Counted from the stretch's first letter, positions 44,177 through 56,607 are shown. The stretch is DNA of 64,000 bases from Dendrocalamus latiflorus (GCA_017311315.1 CM029658.1:29882967-29946966); one strand, 5' to 3'. Translations and numbers: made by a program. Notes: generated by a model not told the origin, from the sequence alone.

Positions 44177-44540
44177 ATGGCGCTGAGCAACACAGAGCAA
44201 CCTGCTAGTGATCTGCCCACTGCGCAAACTGCCTCGCCACCAGTGATGGCCATGCATCCCAAGCTGCTGATGGCCTCATGCTCCGGCGATCTTCATGGGC
44301 TAACTGATCTTCTTGGCAGGCCGGAAGACGGAGGGGCACGGCCTGCTGTTGCGCCGCCTTATCAAGCCGTCGTCGAAGTCGATCATTCTGCACCTTATCC
44401 GCCCTCGCTCCTGGAGGGGGACCCTGCCCTCTACGTCGTAGCGCGCAGCGGCGACGGTGGAGAGTTCCTCGAGAGCGCGAAGGTGATCTACAACAAGGCG
44501 AAACACCTCCTGGTTGCCCCAAACGACAAGGGCAATATTA
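44177..44540 (+). pseudogene. Truncated ankyrin/PGG gene: exon 1 only
   Basis: ATG 44177 opens MALSNTEQPASDLPTAQT, then HPKLLMASCSGDLHGLTDLL, ALYVVARSGDGGEFLESAKV and IYNKAKHLLVAPNDKGN. This parallels exon 1 of the intact gene (MRPELLMAARSGNLTLLRDL; LHVVAACGDSQEFLQCAQLI; YDKARHLL). After DKGN at about 44540 the sequence changes abruptly to an antisense Gypsy fragment. The remaining ankyrin repeats and the PGG domain are absent. The frame runs on to a stop at 44654-44656 with a foreign tail. Confidence 0.82.
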
Positions 44541-45145
44541 GGTGGCATTTGTACTCTTCTTCACTCATCGAGTACATGAGTATGTCATCTATCAAAACCG
44601 TCACAAATTTATCTAAGAACTCCATAAACACTTCATTTATGAGGTTCGTAAAGTAAACAGGAACATTGGTCAATCTGAGATTGAACGATATAACGGTATA
44701 CTCATATAGCATATAACAGGTGGTGAATGTTGTATTTGGAATATCCCTGATTTGATCTTAAGTTGAAAATATTCTATTCTCAAGTTAATTTTGGAGAAAA
44801 CTCAGCTCCATTCATTTGGTCAAACAAGTCATTAATCCATGGCAGTAGATACTTATTCTTAATGGTTACTTCATTTAAGGACCGATAGTCAATACACATC
44901 ACTAAATTACCATTCTTCTTCACGAATAGCACCGGCGATCCCCATGGCGATGAACTCGGCCTAATGGATCCCTTAGTTTGCTGCTCCTTAAGTTGCTCCT
45001 TTAACTCGGCTAGCTCATTCGTATGTATTCTGTACAGTCTTTTCGAAATTGGAGTTATTCCGGACAACAACTTGGTTACGAATTCTATGTTTCTATCTGG
45101 CGGCACTCTGGATAATTCTTCAGAAAATACATTTGGTACCCACAT
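44541..45145 (-). pseudogene. Ty3/Gypsy reverse-transcriptase fragment
   Basis: On the complement: VPPDRNIEFVTKLLSGITPI, SKRLYRIHTNELAELKEQL, IRPSSSPWGSPVLFVKKNG, CIDYRSLNEVTIKNKYLLP, INDLFDQMNGA, then after frameshifts FMEFLDKFVTVLIDDILMYS and SEEEYKCHL. These are consecutive reverse-transcriptase blocks, including the catalytic pair in VLIDDIL. Stops and frameshifts lie between about 44710 and 44790. No protease, RNase H, integrase or LTR is attached. It ends exactly where the ankyrin sequence begins. Confidence 0.88.
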
Positions 45146-45160
45146 ACTACTAACCCTTCA

Positions 45161-45289
45161 GCATTCCATTGCATTAGCATGCCCATCATCTTGTTCAAGT
45201 CCTTGCACCTCCCGATGATTGCATTGCATTCCGTTGCATTGGCATGCCCATCATCTTGTTTAAGTCCTTATCCCTCCCGATGATTGCAC
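45161..45289 (+). repeat. 65-bp tandem duplication
   Basis: Two head-to-tail units share GCATGCCCATCATCTTGTT, AAGTCCTT and CTCCCGATGATTGCA (45161-45225 and 45226-45289) with about seven differences. No function seen. Confidence 0.85.
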
Positions 45290-45635
45290 TGCTTCCACAT
45301 GCATAAGAAGTGGTCTGGTCCATCTTAGAACTTGGTAATTTGTCAATACTCGGAATGTACTCTTGGATCCTCCGCAGCTCACCTCTAAAATATTTCGTAC
45401 TTCCAATCAGGCTAACTTTCGAAATAATAGGATTGGACATGGAGTACAATGATGTTCCCTGAAAATGTTACCAAAGTAGTAACTCGATAAGTAATGCTGT
45501 TTTCAGTTATTTGAAAGACCTTAAGCTCATAAACACATGTCTCCAGTTACAAAACGATGCAGTAGATACAGAGTGGGAGTGCTACATGACAAGAATCCAA
45601 GATTTTGCTATGGATGTTGCTATTTACGAAAACTA
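45290..45635. other. Spacer, nothing recognised
   Basis: AT-rich; open frames have no motif. Confidence 0.5.
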
Positions 45636-45809
45636 TCTATTACTATAAAAGAATGAGTTGGTGGTTGTACGTCCATTTTCCTTCAACCGCTCTATTCACT
45701 TAACTTCTCACCATTCTTCATTTTTCAACCGATCAGAGCAACTCTCTTCTATAACACAATTATCTATATATTTAATGAGTTCCGTTGGAACGCACGGATA
45801 CGTAACTAG
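45636..45809 (+). mobile_element. Second Helitron 3' end; possibly a 174-bp mini-Helitron
   Basis: The right end TCCGTTGGAACGCACGGA, TACGTAACTAG (CTAG 45806-45809), followed by T, is a good Helitron 3' terminus. The nearest 5' candidate is TCTATTACTATAAAAG at 45636 after an A, giving 174 bp, but it has an extra T against the consensus. A longer alternative starts at 43945 (TCTGTATTAATTTAAAG) and would include the ankyrin and Gypsy fragments in a 1.9-kb element. Confidence 0.5.
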
Positions 45810-46431
45810 TTTATTAATGTAATGCAATGTCCGTGCAGCCACACGATATTCAATAAAAAAAGAAATATTATTCTTTTTTACAAAGAGAAACTTCCTTCTT
45901 CCTCCATCTTCGTCTTCTTGCTCCTAACACCGGCTGCTGCCCCACCCCTCCCAGCTCCTGCCGGCCGCCCCAACACCAGCCGCCGAATCCGTCGCTGCTC
46001 CTCTTCCACGTCCTCCCCCGGTGCCACCCAGCTCATGTTCCACACCGCTCCAACCCATGTCTAGATCCAAAGCTTGGAGACAAGGCGGAGCTCCGTAGTG
46101 GAGATGGCGGACCTCGGGGACAAGGCGGTCAGTCTCTCATCGCCGGCAGCATCCCACCTCTGGCCGACACCCCCCGGCATGCCCTCATACCATGGGGGAG
46201 ATGGTCTGATGGTGCCATGGCTCGAGCTGATTTGCCACTCCTCCCTCTCTTTTTTTCTATTTCTCTACTGCAATTGTGATGCAATTTCTTCATGACAGTA
46301 TGATCTACAAGTGTGTTGCTTGATTAAGGAAAATGGTGTTCCAATGGTGCTGGAAATTTCTGGATTTCTCAACTATTTGTTTGGATCAGGAGACTATGGT
46401 GTTGATATTATTTCGTTCTAGATCAGCAAAC
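45810..46431. other. Spacer, no gene supported
   Basis: A GC-rich patch at 45930-46220 has frames open in several directions without motifs. Confidence 0.45.
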
Positions 46432-46678
46432 TAGGGCGTATTTTTCTTAGCTAAAGTTTATAGCTTTTGGCTGCGGCTTGTGACTTTTAGGCTGTTCGTG
46501 TGAGAGCTTACATAGTAACAGAAACTCGCATGCAGTTTTTACCGTTATAAATAAAGTCGATACAATATGTACTACAATTAACTGGTAGGCCCTATCTCGA
46601 AAAGATATTTCGTTTAAAATCTAGTTACTGTAGAAAAGCCGAAAAGCAGCTTTTAGAAGCTGAAAAGAACAAGCCCTA
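46432..46678. mobile_element. hAT-like MITE, copy 2 of the TGTTCTTTT family
   Basis: Ends TAGGGCGTATTTTTCTTAG and, complementary, TAGGGCTTGTTCTTTTCAG; the interior keeps ACTGTAGAAAAGCCGAAAA as in 50392-50609. The target duplication is not clear. Confidence 0.6.
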
Positions 46679-47121
46679 ATGTTGTAGTGGGTGTCCAAAA
46701 TTTTCCTACAATTTGTATTAATTTTTTTGCGGTAGCAACGCCATGTGCCTTTAGTGGCAAATCCAGGATGAAAAATAAGGATAGACTGAAAAAGTATACA
46801 TTCACCGCTAGATCATAAGCTTTTTCTAGAATTGTTGGCCCTACACCTCGAATAACTAAACTAACTTATAACAAACATAGTTTTGTTTTCTTGTGCAATC
46901 AAATTCATAGTTTCATACATGAATAAAAGCAAAGAAAAAAGAGAAAAACAATGGAGGTACCTCGCTAATGGCAAGTGTATCCCCAAAATATGTAAATATG
47001 GTTTCGGTAGGTAACAATCTGTTTATCAAAATTTGAAAAATTAGTAATACAATAGCAAATCGTACTTAATTACTTAAATGATTATGAACATTTAAAATAA
47101 AAGATTCATACCACTAAGACG

Positions 47122-49030
47122 CTAGCTTGAATCACAACTTTCATGAGGCAAATTTATTCTGCGATTTTTCATGCCTTCGAAGGATTTTATGATTGCATCA
47201 TCGTCAATAGATCTAAATATGTCTTGCTTAGTGTAGCATACCATCAAATCATTCAGCCACTCATCTGACACCTTGTTACACAAATCTGCTTTGATAATAT
47301 TTATTGCTAAAAATATTCTCTTAATAGATGCCGTTGCCACTGAAAGGATCAATATCAGCTCGATGAGACGATATACCAATGGAAAAATTCCATCTTTTTT
47401 TGTTTCAACCATCAATTGAGCAAGTTTTGAAATATCAGGACATCCATGAAATTCCTCATTTCTCCTAATGTTTAGAATGAAGGTTTGAAGCTGATTTCCT
47501 AACAAGAATCGATCAGCCACCGTGAAATTATCAGCATAAATCTCAGCAAATCGAATAAACTTATGAACATTAAATTTAGAGAATGAGTCGCTTGGATCAA
47601 GACAAGACATACATACTAATAACTCCGAGGAAACTTCATTGAAGTGATGATTCATCTCATTCATAGTTGCATCAAGAGCAGTATTGAAAATATCAACTTT
47701 GTAATAATGATATTGAGTCACTGTATGCTTCCGACGTACAGATTTACCTATAACTCCAATGACGTCATTCATATTTGGCACACCAATCCCATAAGCCTCA
47801 CAAAAGCTTTAGACTTGGTCAAACAATGCCTTCCACCCATTGTCCCTCATATCTTGCAAGCGTTCTTTCACATCATGTATCAAGCCCATAGCTTCAACGA
47901 TGTCTTGATGCTTCCTTTGTAAAGCAAGTGATAGCTCATTTGTTATGCTCAACAATGTTATCAAAAAATGCATGATGAACACAAATTGAAAGGATCTCAT
48001 ATTTTTCATCAAACCTACTACTTCACCATGACTTGTGTTTTGATTACCATCTTCACTTATAAGTTCTAGCACATCCACAACTGCCTCCCATATTTGGTAT
48101 ATACGAAGCAAGGTTTTGAGATGTGAGCCCCACCGAGTATCTTTAGGTCTCGTTCTACCAAATTCCTGATGTAGCCATATCCCAGCAGACATCAAACCAT
48201 TCTCTAACTTCTCCAATAGGATATCATGATGCTTTTCAATCAACGCATCTTTTCTCTTGCAAGATGCACTACCAGCCATAAGTCATAACTGCATGCCCAG
48301 GAGCTGTATCAAATGCATACTTCACTTCCTCCTTCTTATCCTGGTACCAATCCAATAGCTCTTTAAAATTACCTTTGTTGATAGAAGTGAAGGATTCGTC
48401 ATGTCCACAAAAAGTTTCACTTTGTGCTATGAGATATCTTACACAATCTAAAGGTGTAGTCAAATGAATTTTGTATGCAATTTTAGCCTCCTTACAGTAA
48501 GTGCTCATTTTATTAGATACACTTAACTGTTAATTCTGAAAGTCATCACACTCACCCCTTGTGATGTTGTGGAAACTATTTGGACCACCAACATGTTTAT
48601 TAAAAACATCTATAGTCGTCTTTCAACGAGAGAACCCAACTTTTATAAATACATCATTACCAAATGTGTTGGGTTGTGATGCTTTCTTGAAAAGAAAACA
48701 ATAGCAACAAAAAGTGGTATCCTTTTCCACACTGTATTCTAGCCAACCAAACTTGTTAAACCATGATTCTTGAAAGGATCTCCACACTTTGCCATCCAAT
48801 GTCTTTGGAAAGGCATGCCCAATTACTCAAGTTAGACCATTCAACAAATATGTCCTCCTCACTTCATCTCTAATTTCATTGGAAAAATCTTCTATTAGTA
48901 TGCGATGCGCCGAATTGGCAATAATTTCATCTGGATTAAATTCTGGTCGAGGCTTCTTTGGTAGAGTTGCGCTCTTATCAGTTGGGGGAGTACTACTTGA
49001 ATTGCTTGTGAAATAATTACAAAAGTTCAT
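47122..49030 (-). pseudogene. hAT transposase (TTF zinc finger, DUF4371, C-terminal dimerisation) with many lesions
   Basis: Read on the complement: N-terminus from 49030 (MNFCNYFTSNSSST.., RRTYLLNGL); a TTF-type zinc finger about 48560-48800 (WFNKFGWLEYSVEKD, TTFCCYCFLF); a DUF4371 start (GNFKELLDWYQDKKEEVKYA, 48269-48508); a middle piece (DTRWGSHLKTLL.., 47809-48279); and the hAT C-terminal dimerisation domain (LILSVATASIKRIFLAINII, SDEWLNDLMVCYT, 47122-47781). Stops occur after LLNGL, in the finger region and after ALFDQV, and the frame changes near 48275, where the core catalytic segment is missing. The order matches the TTF/ZMYM-type hAT transposases. It is dead. Confidence 0.88.
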
Positions 49031-49169
49031 TTCTCCATTATTGCAAACCTACGAATTAATTGCTAATTAAGTATATACAATAATACCATACTTTATTCTA
49101 ACAAATTGCTAATTGACTAATTGAGGAATGAGTTGCAAACCTACAAATCGGTTGGGGGAAATAATATTA

Positions 49170-50030
49170 GTACTCAGTAGCCAGCCTCCGCCCTTCACTA
49201 GTTCACTTAGACCTTAGGTCCTCAGCGTAGAGCTTCCGCCCTCCAGCTTGGGCCTCCAGTCTCCTGTCTCCAGCCTCCCGGGCTCCCGGCCATCCCCGCC
49301 TCTAGCCTCCCCAACTCCCTGGCGCGACCTCGCCTCCGGTCTCCCCTTCTCAGTCCACGATGTCGTGACCCCGCCTCTGGCCTCCTCACCCTCGGCTCAA
49401 CCGCTCAGGCCCAGGTGCTTAGCGGTCAGCCGTCAATGCCTCCCCACAACCTCGCCTCCCCAGCTCAGGCTCATGTGCCTCCCCGTCTCAGTGCCTCCCC
49501 GGCTCCCCGCCTTTGGCTCCAGCCTCCCCACCTCGGTGCCTCGTCGCCTCCAGATCTCGTCGGCACCTCCCCGCCTCGGCTTGAGCACGACTGCACGAGC
49601 GGCATCGTGGGCTTCAGACCTTGTGCACAGGTGAGCAACCTCAATCAGTTAGTCCCCACTCCTCACTGCCTCCATGCTTAGGTCAATTGATTGGGGATTT
49701 GGGGGAACGAGGAAGGGAATGGATTGGGGATCTTGGATTTGGAGAATTTTGGGACACGGAAACAGGCCAACAGGGTGCCATGTGGACCAGTGGGGATGTG
49801 GGTGGTGGGCGGACCACGGACGTGAATTGGGCCTGGCTATACTACTTCTTCGGCCTTGCTTCTTCAGTTCTTGTTCTTCTTCTTGTTTGTAGTTTGCCAG
49901 CTTGCAGCATGCCAACAACCATGGAATTGACATGTCACAACCGTAGGGTAGCCAGTAGCCACCGGGGAGCTGGGAGAGGGGGTTCGGTCGACCGGTGGAG
50001 GGTAGGCTTCAGCCTGATGAAGCCTACCTA
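49170..50030 (-). other. GC-rich 5' region of the hAT element
   Basis: Repeated CTCCCCGCCTC/CCTCCAGTCTCC words, with no convincing protein on either strand. It lies upstream of the transposase start within the terminal repeats, so a promoter and leader role is inferred. Confidence 0.45.
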
Positions 50031-50053
50031 GTGGATTCGCCACTATGTGCCTT

Positions 50054-50391
50054 CACCGGTGCTTCCTCGCAACTGGCAAGGTTGACAATAGGCGCCATGG
50101 CTTCCTCCCGCCTCCTCTGTCCCCCTTGTCCTCTTAGTTGTGGCTAACCGGTGGGCCATTGTGAAGGCAAGATGGTCATTGTTCAAAAAACTGAATGGTA
50201 GCTTGAGCTAACAGTGTTGATGGCGATGGCATGGAAGGGTAAGGATTCAGAAAGTAGTGATGACACAGAGGAGAGCGAGAATTTTTCGATGGTAGATCAG
50301 GGATAAGGGAAACATTCAATGGCAAATAAGGAATTCTCTTTAATAAAAGACAGACCTAACACCTTAACTTTGTAGCTTAATTCTAGATACT
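50054..50391. other. Spacer right of the hAT element
   Basis: No open frame with motifs and no repeat recognised. Confidence 0.5.
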
Positions 50392-50609
50392 GGGGTTGTT
50401 TTTGGCTACAGCTTATGGCTTTTAGTCTTTTCATGAGAGAGTGCAGAGTAATAGGAACTCGTGTGTGGTTTTGACAGATATAAATGAAGTCACTACAGTG
50501 TATACTATAATCAATTTGTAGACTCTGTCTTGAAAAGACACTCCATTTGAAAGTTAGTTAATGTAGAAAAACCGAAAAACTATTTTTATAAGCTGAAAAG
50601 AACAGACCC
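50392..50609. mobile_element. hAT-like MITE, copy 3 of the TGTTCTTTT family
   Basis: Ends GGGGTTGTTTTTGGCTACAG and, complementary, GGGTCTGTTCTTTTCAGCTT. It shares GAAAAGACACTCCATTTGAA-like core words with the next copy. Confidence 0.6.
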
Positions 50610-50666
50610 ATGTGTTGCTCGTGCCTGTAAAGCTTCTTGGGAGTACAGATACCTGTTCTTTAGCTT

Positions 50667-50858
50667 GGGTGGGTTCTTTTGGTTTGTGGCTTTTGGCTTT
50701 TGAATTCTGGTTATTTACGAGGGAGAGAGTATGGAGATATAGATGAAGTCAGGACAATGTCTACTTAATTCGATTTGTAAACCCAGCCTTGAAAAGACAC
50801 TTTATTTGAAAGTTAATTACTACAGAATGCTAAGCCATGAGCCCAAAAGAACTCACCC
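50667..50858. mobile_element. hAT-like MITE, copy 4 of the TGTTCTTTT family
   Basis: Ends GGGTGGGTTCTTTTGG and, complementary, GGGTGAGTTCTTTTGG; interior GAAAAGACACTTTATTTGAA. It lies only 57 bp from copy 3 in the same orientation. Confidence 0.65.
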
Positions 50859-51193
50859 ATGATCTGCCATTTTTTTTGTTTTTATGTGTGTGAGCAGATC
50901 ATTTACGAAATCTACATAAAAGCCCAAAAGGAAGCTTTAAAATTGGCAAAGATGGGCAGATCTAAAATGTTTTAGGTCTCCATTAGTCCACTGTAAATCT
51001 AAATTTGACTTGTTAGAAATTATGATAACTATCCTTTCCTTTCCCTTTTATGCCCATCCAATGATTGCTCTAGATTATCCGTGCATGCCATACAATAGTT
51101 CAAGGAATGCTAGGTGGTACAAAAGTAGACAATTAAAAAAAATCTATGATATGTAGAGTGCTACTGTGCCTAAAACAACGGCCAGTGGTTAAG

Positions 51194-52688
51194 TGTAGGA
51201 TCAAGGATAACTGACTAGAAGGGGGTGAACAGGAGGTCCTAAAATTTCTTGTTCACTAAAGCAATTATCACAATTATGTCTAGCAAGATTTTAAAGCAAT
51301 TCAAACCTACACAATACTAGTGTGTCTAAGATGCTACAAGCAAAAGTCTCTACAAGTATATCTCTAGCACAAATAAATATAACAATCACAATATACTAGA
51401 AATATAAGTGCGGAAAGAAGAGATAACCAATTCGACACATGATGTTTTTACCGTGGTGTTTGAAAACTTTCCGATTTCCCCTAATCCACGTTGAGAAAAG
51501 TCCAAGCGACTTGGACCGGCTCCATGAATTAAGCCTCAGCTCCTTAATCCACTAGTGACCGTCCTTCCTCTGCTCCGGAGATGGTGGATAAACTACTCAC
51601 AAGTTGACGTTGGGCCTCTTCACAAACTTCTTGAAGAGGTCACCTCGCAATCTCCCACTAAGCCATCTAGGTGCCGGCAAACACCAAGTGTAATAAATCA
51701 CAGCTTCGATTGACGACAATCAAGTGCGAAGGATCAATCTAGGAATGAAATGCACTTGATTTCACTCAACTACCTCAAATGAATGCACACAATGAAATAG
51801 AGGTGTGGAGTGAATGCTCAATGTTCAAAGATGTTCAACGAAGTCTCTCTCCTTTTCCTTGAGTAGGTGGGGAAGTATTTATACCCACACCAACCAAAAA
51901 TAGCCATTTCACAAAACGATCTTGAAAAGTTAGGATGAGCGGTAGTACCGCAGTGTAATTTGCGGAACTATCGCATCTTTACTGCAAGACTAGTAACAGC
52001 TATATTAGAGCGTCAGAACTAGCCATTAAAAGTCGACGCGGTACTACTGCCTTTGAAATTGTGGTAGTTCTGATCATCGATAGTTCTGAAAAGCTAGCGT
52101 GGTACTTTCGTTTGTTTCGGAGCCCAAAGTTGGCACTCTCTGGAAAAAAATATACCGCTCGGATTTTCGGAGCTTCCGTGATATCGAAGTACCATACAAG
52201 GATTGCGGTACTACCGCTCTGTGGTAGTTCCGCCATTAAAACTCCGGTACTTTTGTTTTCCTAAGAGTCAAAAGGGTTCCGTTGGTGCTTTCTAGAAAAA
52301 ACATTCCGCTCGATTTGTTGGAACTTCCGGAAAGCGAAAGTAACGCTGTTTACACTCCAGTACTTCCAATAATCCTGATAGTACATAGTTTGGTTATCAA
52401 TTAATTATAAGTGCATGCATGATCCTAGATTGATCCAATGGCCCAAGAATATACTGTCAAGCTATTAGCCATGACCTCTCTTAATAGTATGGCATTTATC
52501 CTATAATCTGGTCTACCACCTTTTCTCCTTAGACCGGTAAAAGAAAAAAGGGTCCTAGTCTACTATACCTTTGTCTTGAACCACATTGATCTTTATGTTG
52601 ACCCTTAGCATGCATCTTATAGTCATCATTGGCGCTGATCCTTTTAAACACTTAGCAAACATGTTAGTCCCATATTCACATAATATCA
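51194..52688 (-). mobile_element. Solo LTR, about 1.5 kb, with 5-bp target duplication
   Basis: It begins TGTAGGATCAAGG and ends ACATAATATCA (TG...CA). TTAAG flanks it at 51189-51193 and 52689-52693. Read on the minus strand it starts TGATATTATG and ends GATCCTACA. The interior has many CGGTAGTACCGC-type words and TATTTATACCC. No coding sequence or second LTR was found. Confidence 0.7.
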
Positions 52689-53051
52689 TTAAGCACCAAA
52701 ACTATTTTTCAGGGCCTAGATGCTTTCCTTAGGCTGTTACTTTTGCATCTTATCTTAGAATCACATGTATTCATGTATACATCCACACATTTATCAACAA
52801 TGTGAAGTAATGTTGCTAAAATAAGCTGCTGCACTTTAGATGAAAAGACATTAACCTACTAAACTAAACTTTTGGCCTCTTATTTATCAATATAGAAAAG
52901 ACATTGACCTACTAACGTGTCCTTTAAAATAGAACAAAATGTGTACCGTGTAAAATAGATAAGGAATACCATTGCTAAACTAAATTGCTATAGTACTACT
53001 AGAGTATAAAAGGAAACATAACTTCCAGGAGAAAGTAAAGCAGAAGTGTTA
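52689..53051. other. Spacer between two solo LTRs
   Basis: AT-rich; no feature seen apart from the flanking target duplications (TTAAG at the left, TGTTA 53047-53051 at the right). Confidence 0.55.
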
Positions 53052-56000
53052 TGTCGGACTCAGATTTAGCTAATCCAGAATCCTCTATGGAATCACTGCA
53101 CTATTCCCTGGATCAGTAAATAGTGTTCATAGATACATCACTAAATCATTTCATACAGGACGAAAATTGTACCTATATTAATATTACAACATCAAATTTT
53201 AAATAGACCACCTCAGGTCAAGTTTACAATAAGACCGATCATGCCAAATGGATTCATACATAATTTGCATAAGCGACAGTGGAAGCAAAAAGGAGAGGAC
53301 ACATATCGCCACACGCAAGTGGATGGGGAAGATTTGTATACGGCAGATATTAACTAAAGACTTAGATAATATTGATGCACGCAAACACCACCTTAGTTAG
53401 CTAGACTGAGGTGAGACCTAATCTACTAGATACTAAGTTAAACTCTGCCATCTTCATCACCATCAACTCCTTAAATGTTGTAGTATGCGTACTGCCCTTG
53501 GTCCACATGTTCTGAAGATTTTATGAGCGAGTGTGAGTACAAGCAATAGTACTCCACGAGCCAACACATATAATGCAATATTTACACATGCAAGGTTTAA
53601 CAATTAGGCTCGGGTTCTTTTATTTGCTAAAGCCAATATTTCAAAATTATGAATAATTAGAAATTCATATGACTTAGCATTTTAACAAAAAAATATTTTC
53701 TAAAGTGTGTGAATGATTACAATAATAGCAATACAGATTTCATCCATCGTTACATGGCTACCTACACCATATACTAATTTTTCAGCTTTATATCCACTCA
53801 TTATTATCATTGAGACCGACCGCCCAGGGCAATACAATTTAGGGCATTATCTGCCAGAACTTTTCATTCCATCCACAAACTTTTAGAAATAGACACTAAC
53901 TCGAGTAAGTTCCCATGCCTGCCCATGACTGTAGGCACGACTGTTCAAATATTTTTCACTATACAGAGGTCATACACCTTACCAACAAGAGACAACGAAC
54001 TTGTTATATTCTACATATTTTCTTAGATATGCACATCAAGAAGGTCACTATAAGGCCTTTACAATGCATTTTCCTAGTGAGGTCACACCCGCTAAGGTTT
54101 CCACCGCTGTTGGGTATGACCACACCTCCAGAAGCCCTCTCTTGTGTCATCACGTTAAAGGCCTTTGCCTTTGGCTCACTTGCACGTCTTTACACCGATG
54201 GCACAACCCACACTAGATCGATGCAAATTAATTGGCTAAGTCGTATCTATTATAGACTTATGGTTGCACTGTTTTACATTAGGAGATCGTCACAAGATTC
54301 AGTCCTTAAGGTTATCTGGGTAGTTCTATCATGTTCCACACATTCTCGTAAATTCAACAACACCAAATATTTAAGCAAATTAGGGCTTTTGGGAGCATAA
54401 AATAATTGAGTTCAACATACCAGTCACTTTCCACCAATGACTGTCCAGACCAAGTTTTCATATGTCAAATGATGCCAAGGCAAATTAATGTCCCCAAGTA
54501 TTTAAGCAGACTAAGCACGACACTTAGATATAGACTTATCACTAATGTGTTAACCATTAATTCTAGGGCAATAAGGTTGTATATCCAAAGCCAAGGAGTG
54601 GGATATAATTAAGCAATTATCCATAAGGAATTAATTATGAACTAATGCGAATATACTTTGCATAATAAATTAAAACATGCAATTTGATATTTGAATTAAA
54701 ATAACTTGCATTCAAAAGGTAAGTGCAATACGATCAAAGTATTGACTCATCTCGCTGACAAGTAGGGTGGTCTTGGAATTCTTGACCTTGCTCGAACGGC
54801 GGCCCCTCGGTGTCCTCGTACTCTATTCGAACGAACACAGCGAAAAGTAAATAAACATGCGAGTAACTCAAATAAATTCAAAAAATCAAATCAACTCCAA
54901 ATTTAGCAAAAACCACTTCCATTAATAGATCTTGAATTTAGAAATTTTAGAAACAAATTTCATTAAATTTGGAGCTAATATGTGTGAGAACGAGTCCTTC
55001 GAAGTTTAAATTAGAATTTAATTCAAGAAAAAGAAAAAGGAGAGAGCTTACTCTCACTGACATAGGGGGTCCACATGTTTTATTAAAATTTTGAATTATT
55101 TTTCTATTGAAAATCCTAACTGAGATTGACAGCTGGGTCCTGCTAGATTTTAATTTTGATATATTTTCCAATGGAAAAGGTTCTACGGCTGACATGTGGG
55201 GTCTATTTACTGTGCAATAGTAATTGGGGCCCACTTGTCAGTGGCTCTGGCTTTTGAAACCGGTTTTCAAAGAATTTAAAATAGCAAAAGGGTTTCACCT
55301 GTCATAGAGACTGAGTCTTTAACTTAATGGGGGAAGGCCCACCGATCAGAGACTGTTTAACAACTACTAACTACCATTATTACACTAATTAAACATGCGC
55401 GGTTAACTTAATTTTAGTGCTATAGTTGTTTTCCTCCCACCGAGTGTGGCGTGACTTGCTGATGACGAGGGGAAGGATGGCGACTGGATGCATAGTCAAA
55501 AATGGAATCATTGCCTTGGCCCGCACCTCTAGGTGAGATATTGTGACCCAATTCAGAGGCTAGGGTGGTCGGTAGTGAGCTCATGTGGCGGTGCTAGGGC
55601 GAGCATGGCACTATGGTGGCTCAAACTCCAGGGTTCGATTCTTTGCTATAGGAGCATCGTAGGATGGAGGGAAGCATACCAGAAGCAATGGCAAGGCTCG
55701 AAGATGCTCAGAGTAGTCTGTTGATGGAGAACCAAGGCGGCAGTGAGGTGGGTGTTGCGAAGAGCTCACTAGAGAAGAAGGGAGGGGCTAGGGTGGCTTG
55801 GGTCATCCTTGGGAGGTCCACATGAAGCTCCATGTGCGACTAATTGAACTGGGATTCGACGAGTCCCAAACAGCATTGGCGGTGGTGACGTGACCAGAGG
55901 GGAGGAAGGAAGTGGCTTGAGTGGTTCTCAGGGTGATTGAAAGGGAGGAGAGGTGAGTGGGGACTGGAGGAGGATGATGTGTAGCTTTATAGCGGATGAG

Positions 56001-56607
56001 AGGGCTCAGTGGCCGTTGGTGCCATGATGGCAGTGCTACAGCTAAGCGGTGATGTCGACGGATGACTAAGGCAGGGATGAAGGGGAGTGGCACAACGCTT
56101 AATTGAGTGGCACACGACACAAGGAGCTGGCATGCGTGGCTTGGACGCAACGGCATGGCGCAATAGGTAAAGGGGAAAGGACGGTCGGGCATTGGAGCAC
56201 AAGGGAGGTGGTGGAGCAATAAGGATGGGGCAAAGAAGGTGTGGTGTAGTGCTAGGAATCCCAGAACGCGTAGGGTGAGGGAGTGGCATAGCGTCAAGCA
56301 AAGGTCGGGGTGGTGCAGAGCGTGCGGAGAATAGCATTTTCCTTAAAACGACCTAACTTCACGAAGCCTTAGAATAGTGAAACATGCGTGACCCAGAGCG
56401 CGTCCGGGCAGCGTGGGCCATTCTAGGCCATGCTAGAGGTGGCCTGGTGAGCTGATGGGGAGGTAGGGTGGGATGGGCTCGGCCAAGAGGGGTTTGAAAC
56501 TTTGAATTTTGAAATTTTGTTTGAATTTTGAGAAGACAATTTGAATTCAAGTTCCAATTTGAAAATTTTCACTCAAGCACATACAACTCCCAAAATGGGA
56601 TGTTACA
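53052..56607 (-). mobile_element. Very long solo LTR (3.56 kb), Gypsy-type, with 5-bp target duplication
   Basis: It begins TGTCGGACTCAG and ends GGGATGTTACA. TGTTA flanks it at 53047-53051 and 56608-56612. On the minus strand it starts TGTAACATCCCATTTTGGGA, a start common in grass Gypsy LTRs. No gag-pol motif occurs inside. Long LTRs of 2-3.5 kb are known in rice Gypsy families, so the size is high but acceptable. Confidence 0.78.

Larger units (their letters stand above)
46752..50045 (-). mobile_element. hAT element, 3294 bp, with perfect 8-bp target duplication
   Basis: TGTGCCTT flanks the element at 46744-46751 and 50046-50053. The terminal inverted repeats are TAGTGGCAAATCCA on the left and, complementary, TAGTGGCGAATCCA on the right, one mismatch in 14. 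Inside is a transposase pseudogene on the minus strand (47122-49030) with a GC-rich region upstream of it (49170-50030), probably its promoter and leader. Boundaries, duplication length and transposase all agree on the hAT superfamily. Confidence 0.93.

Noticed and set aside
49248..50031. Frames in the GC-rich region of the hAT element
   Set aside because: Several frames on both strands without motifs; more likely the promoter and leader of the transposase gene.
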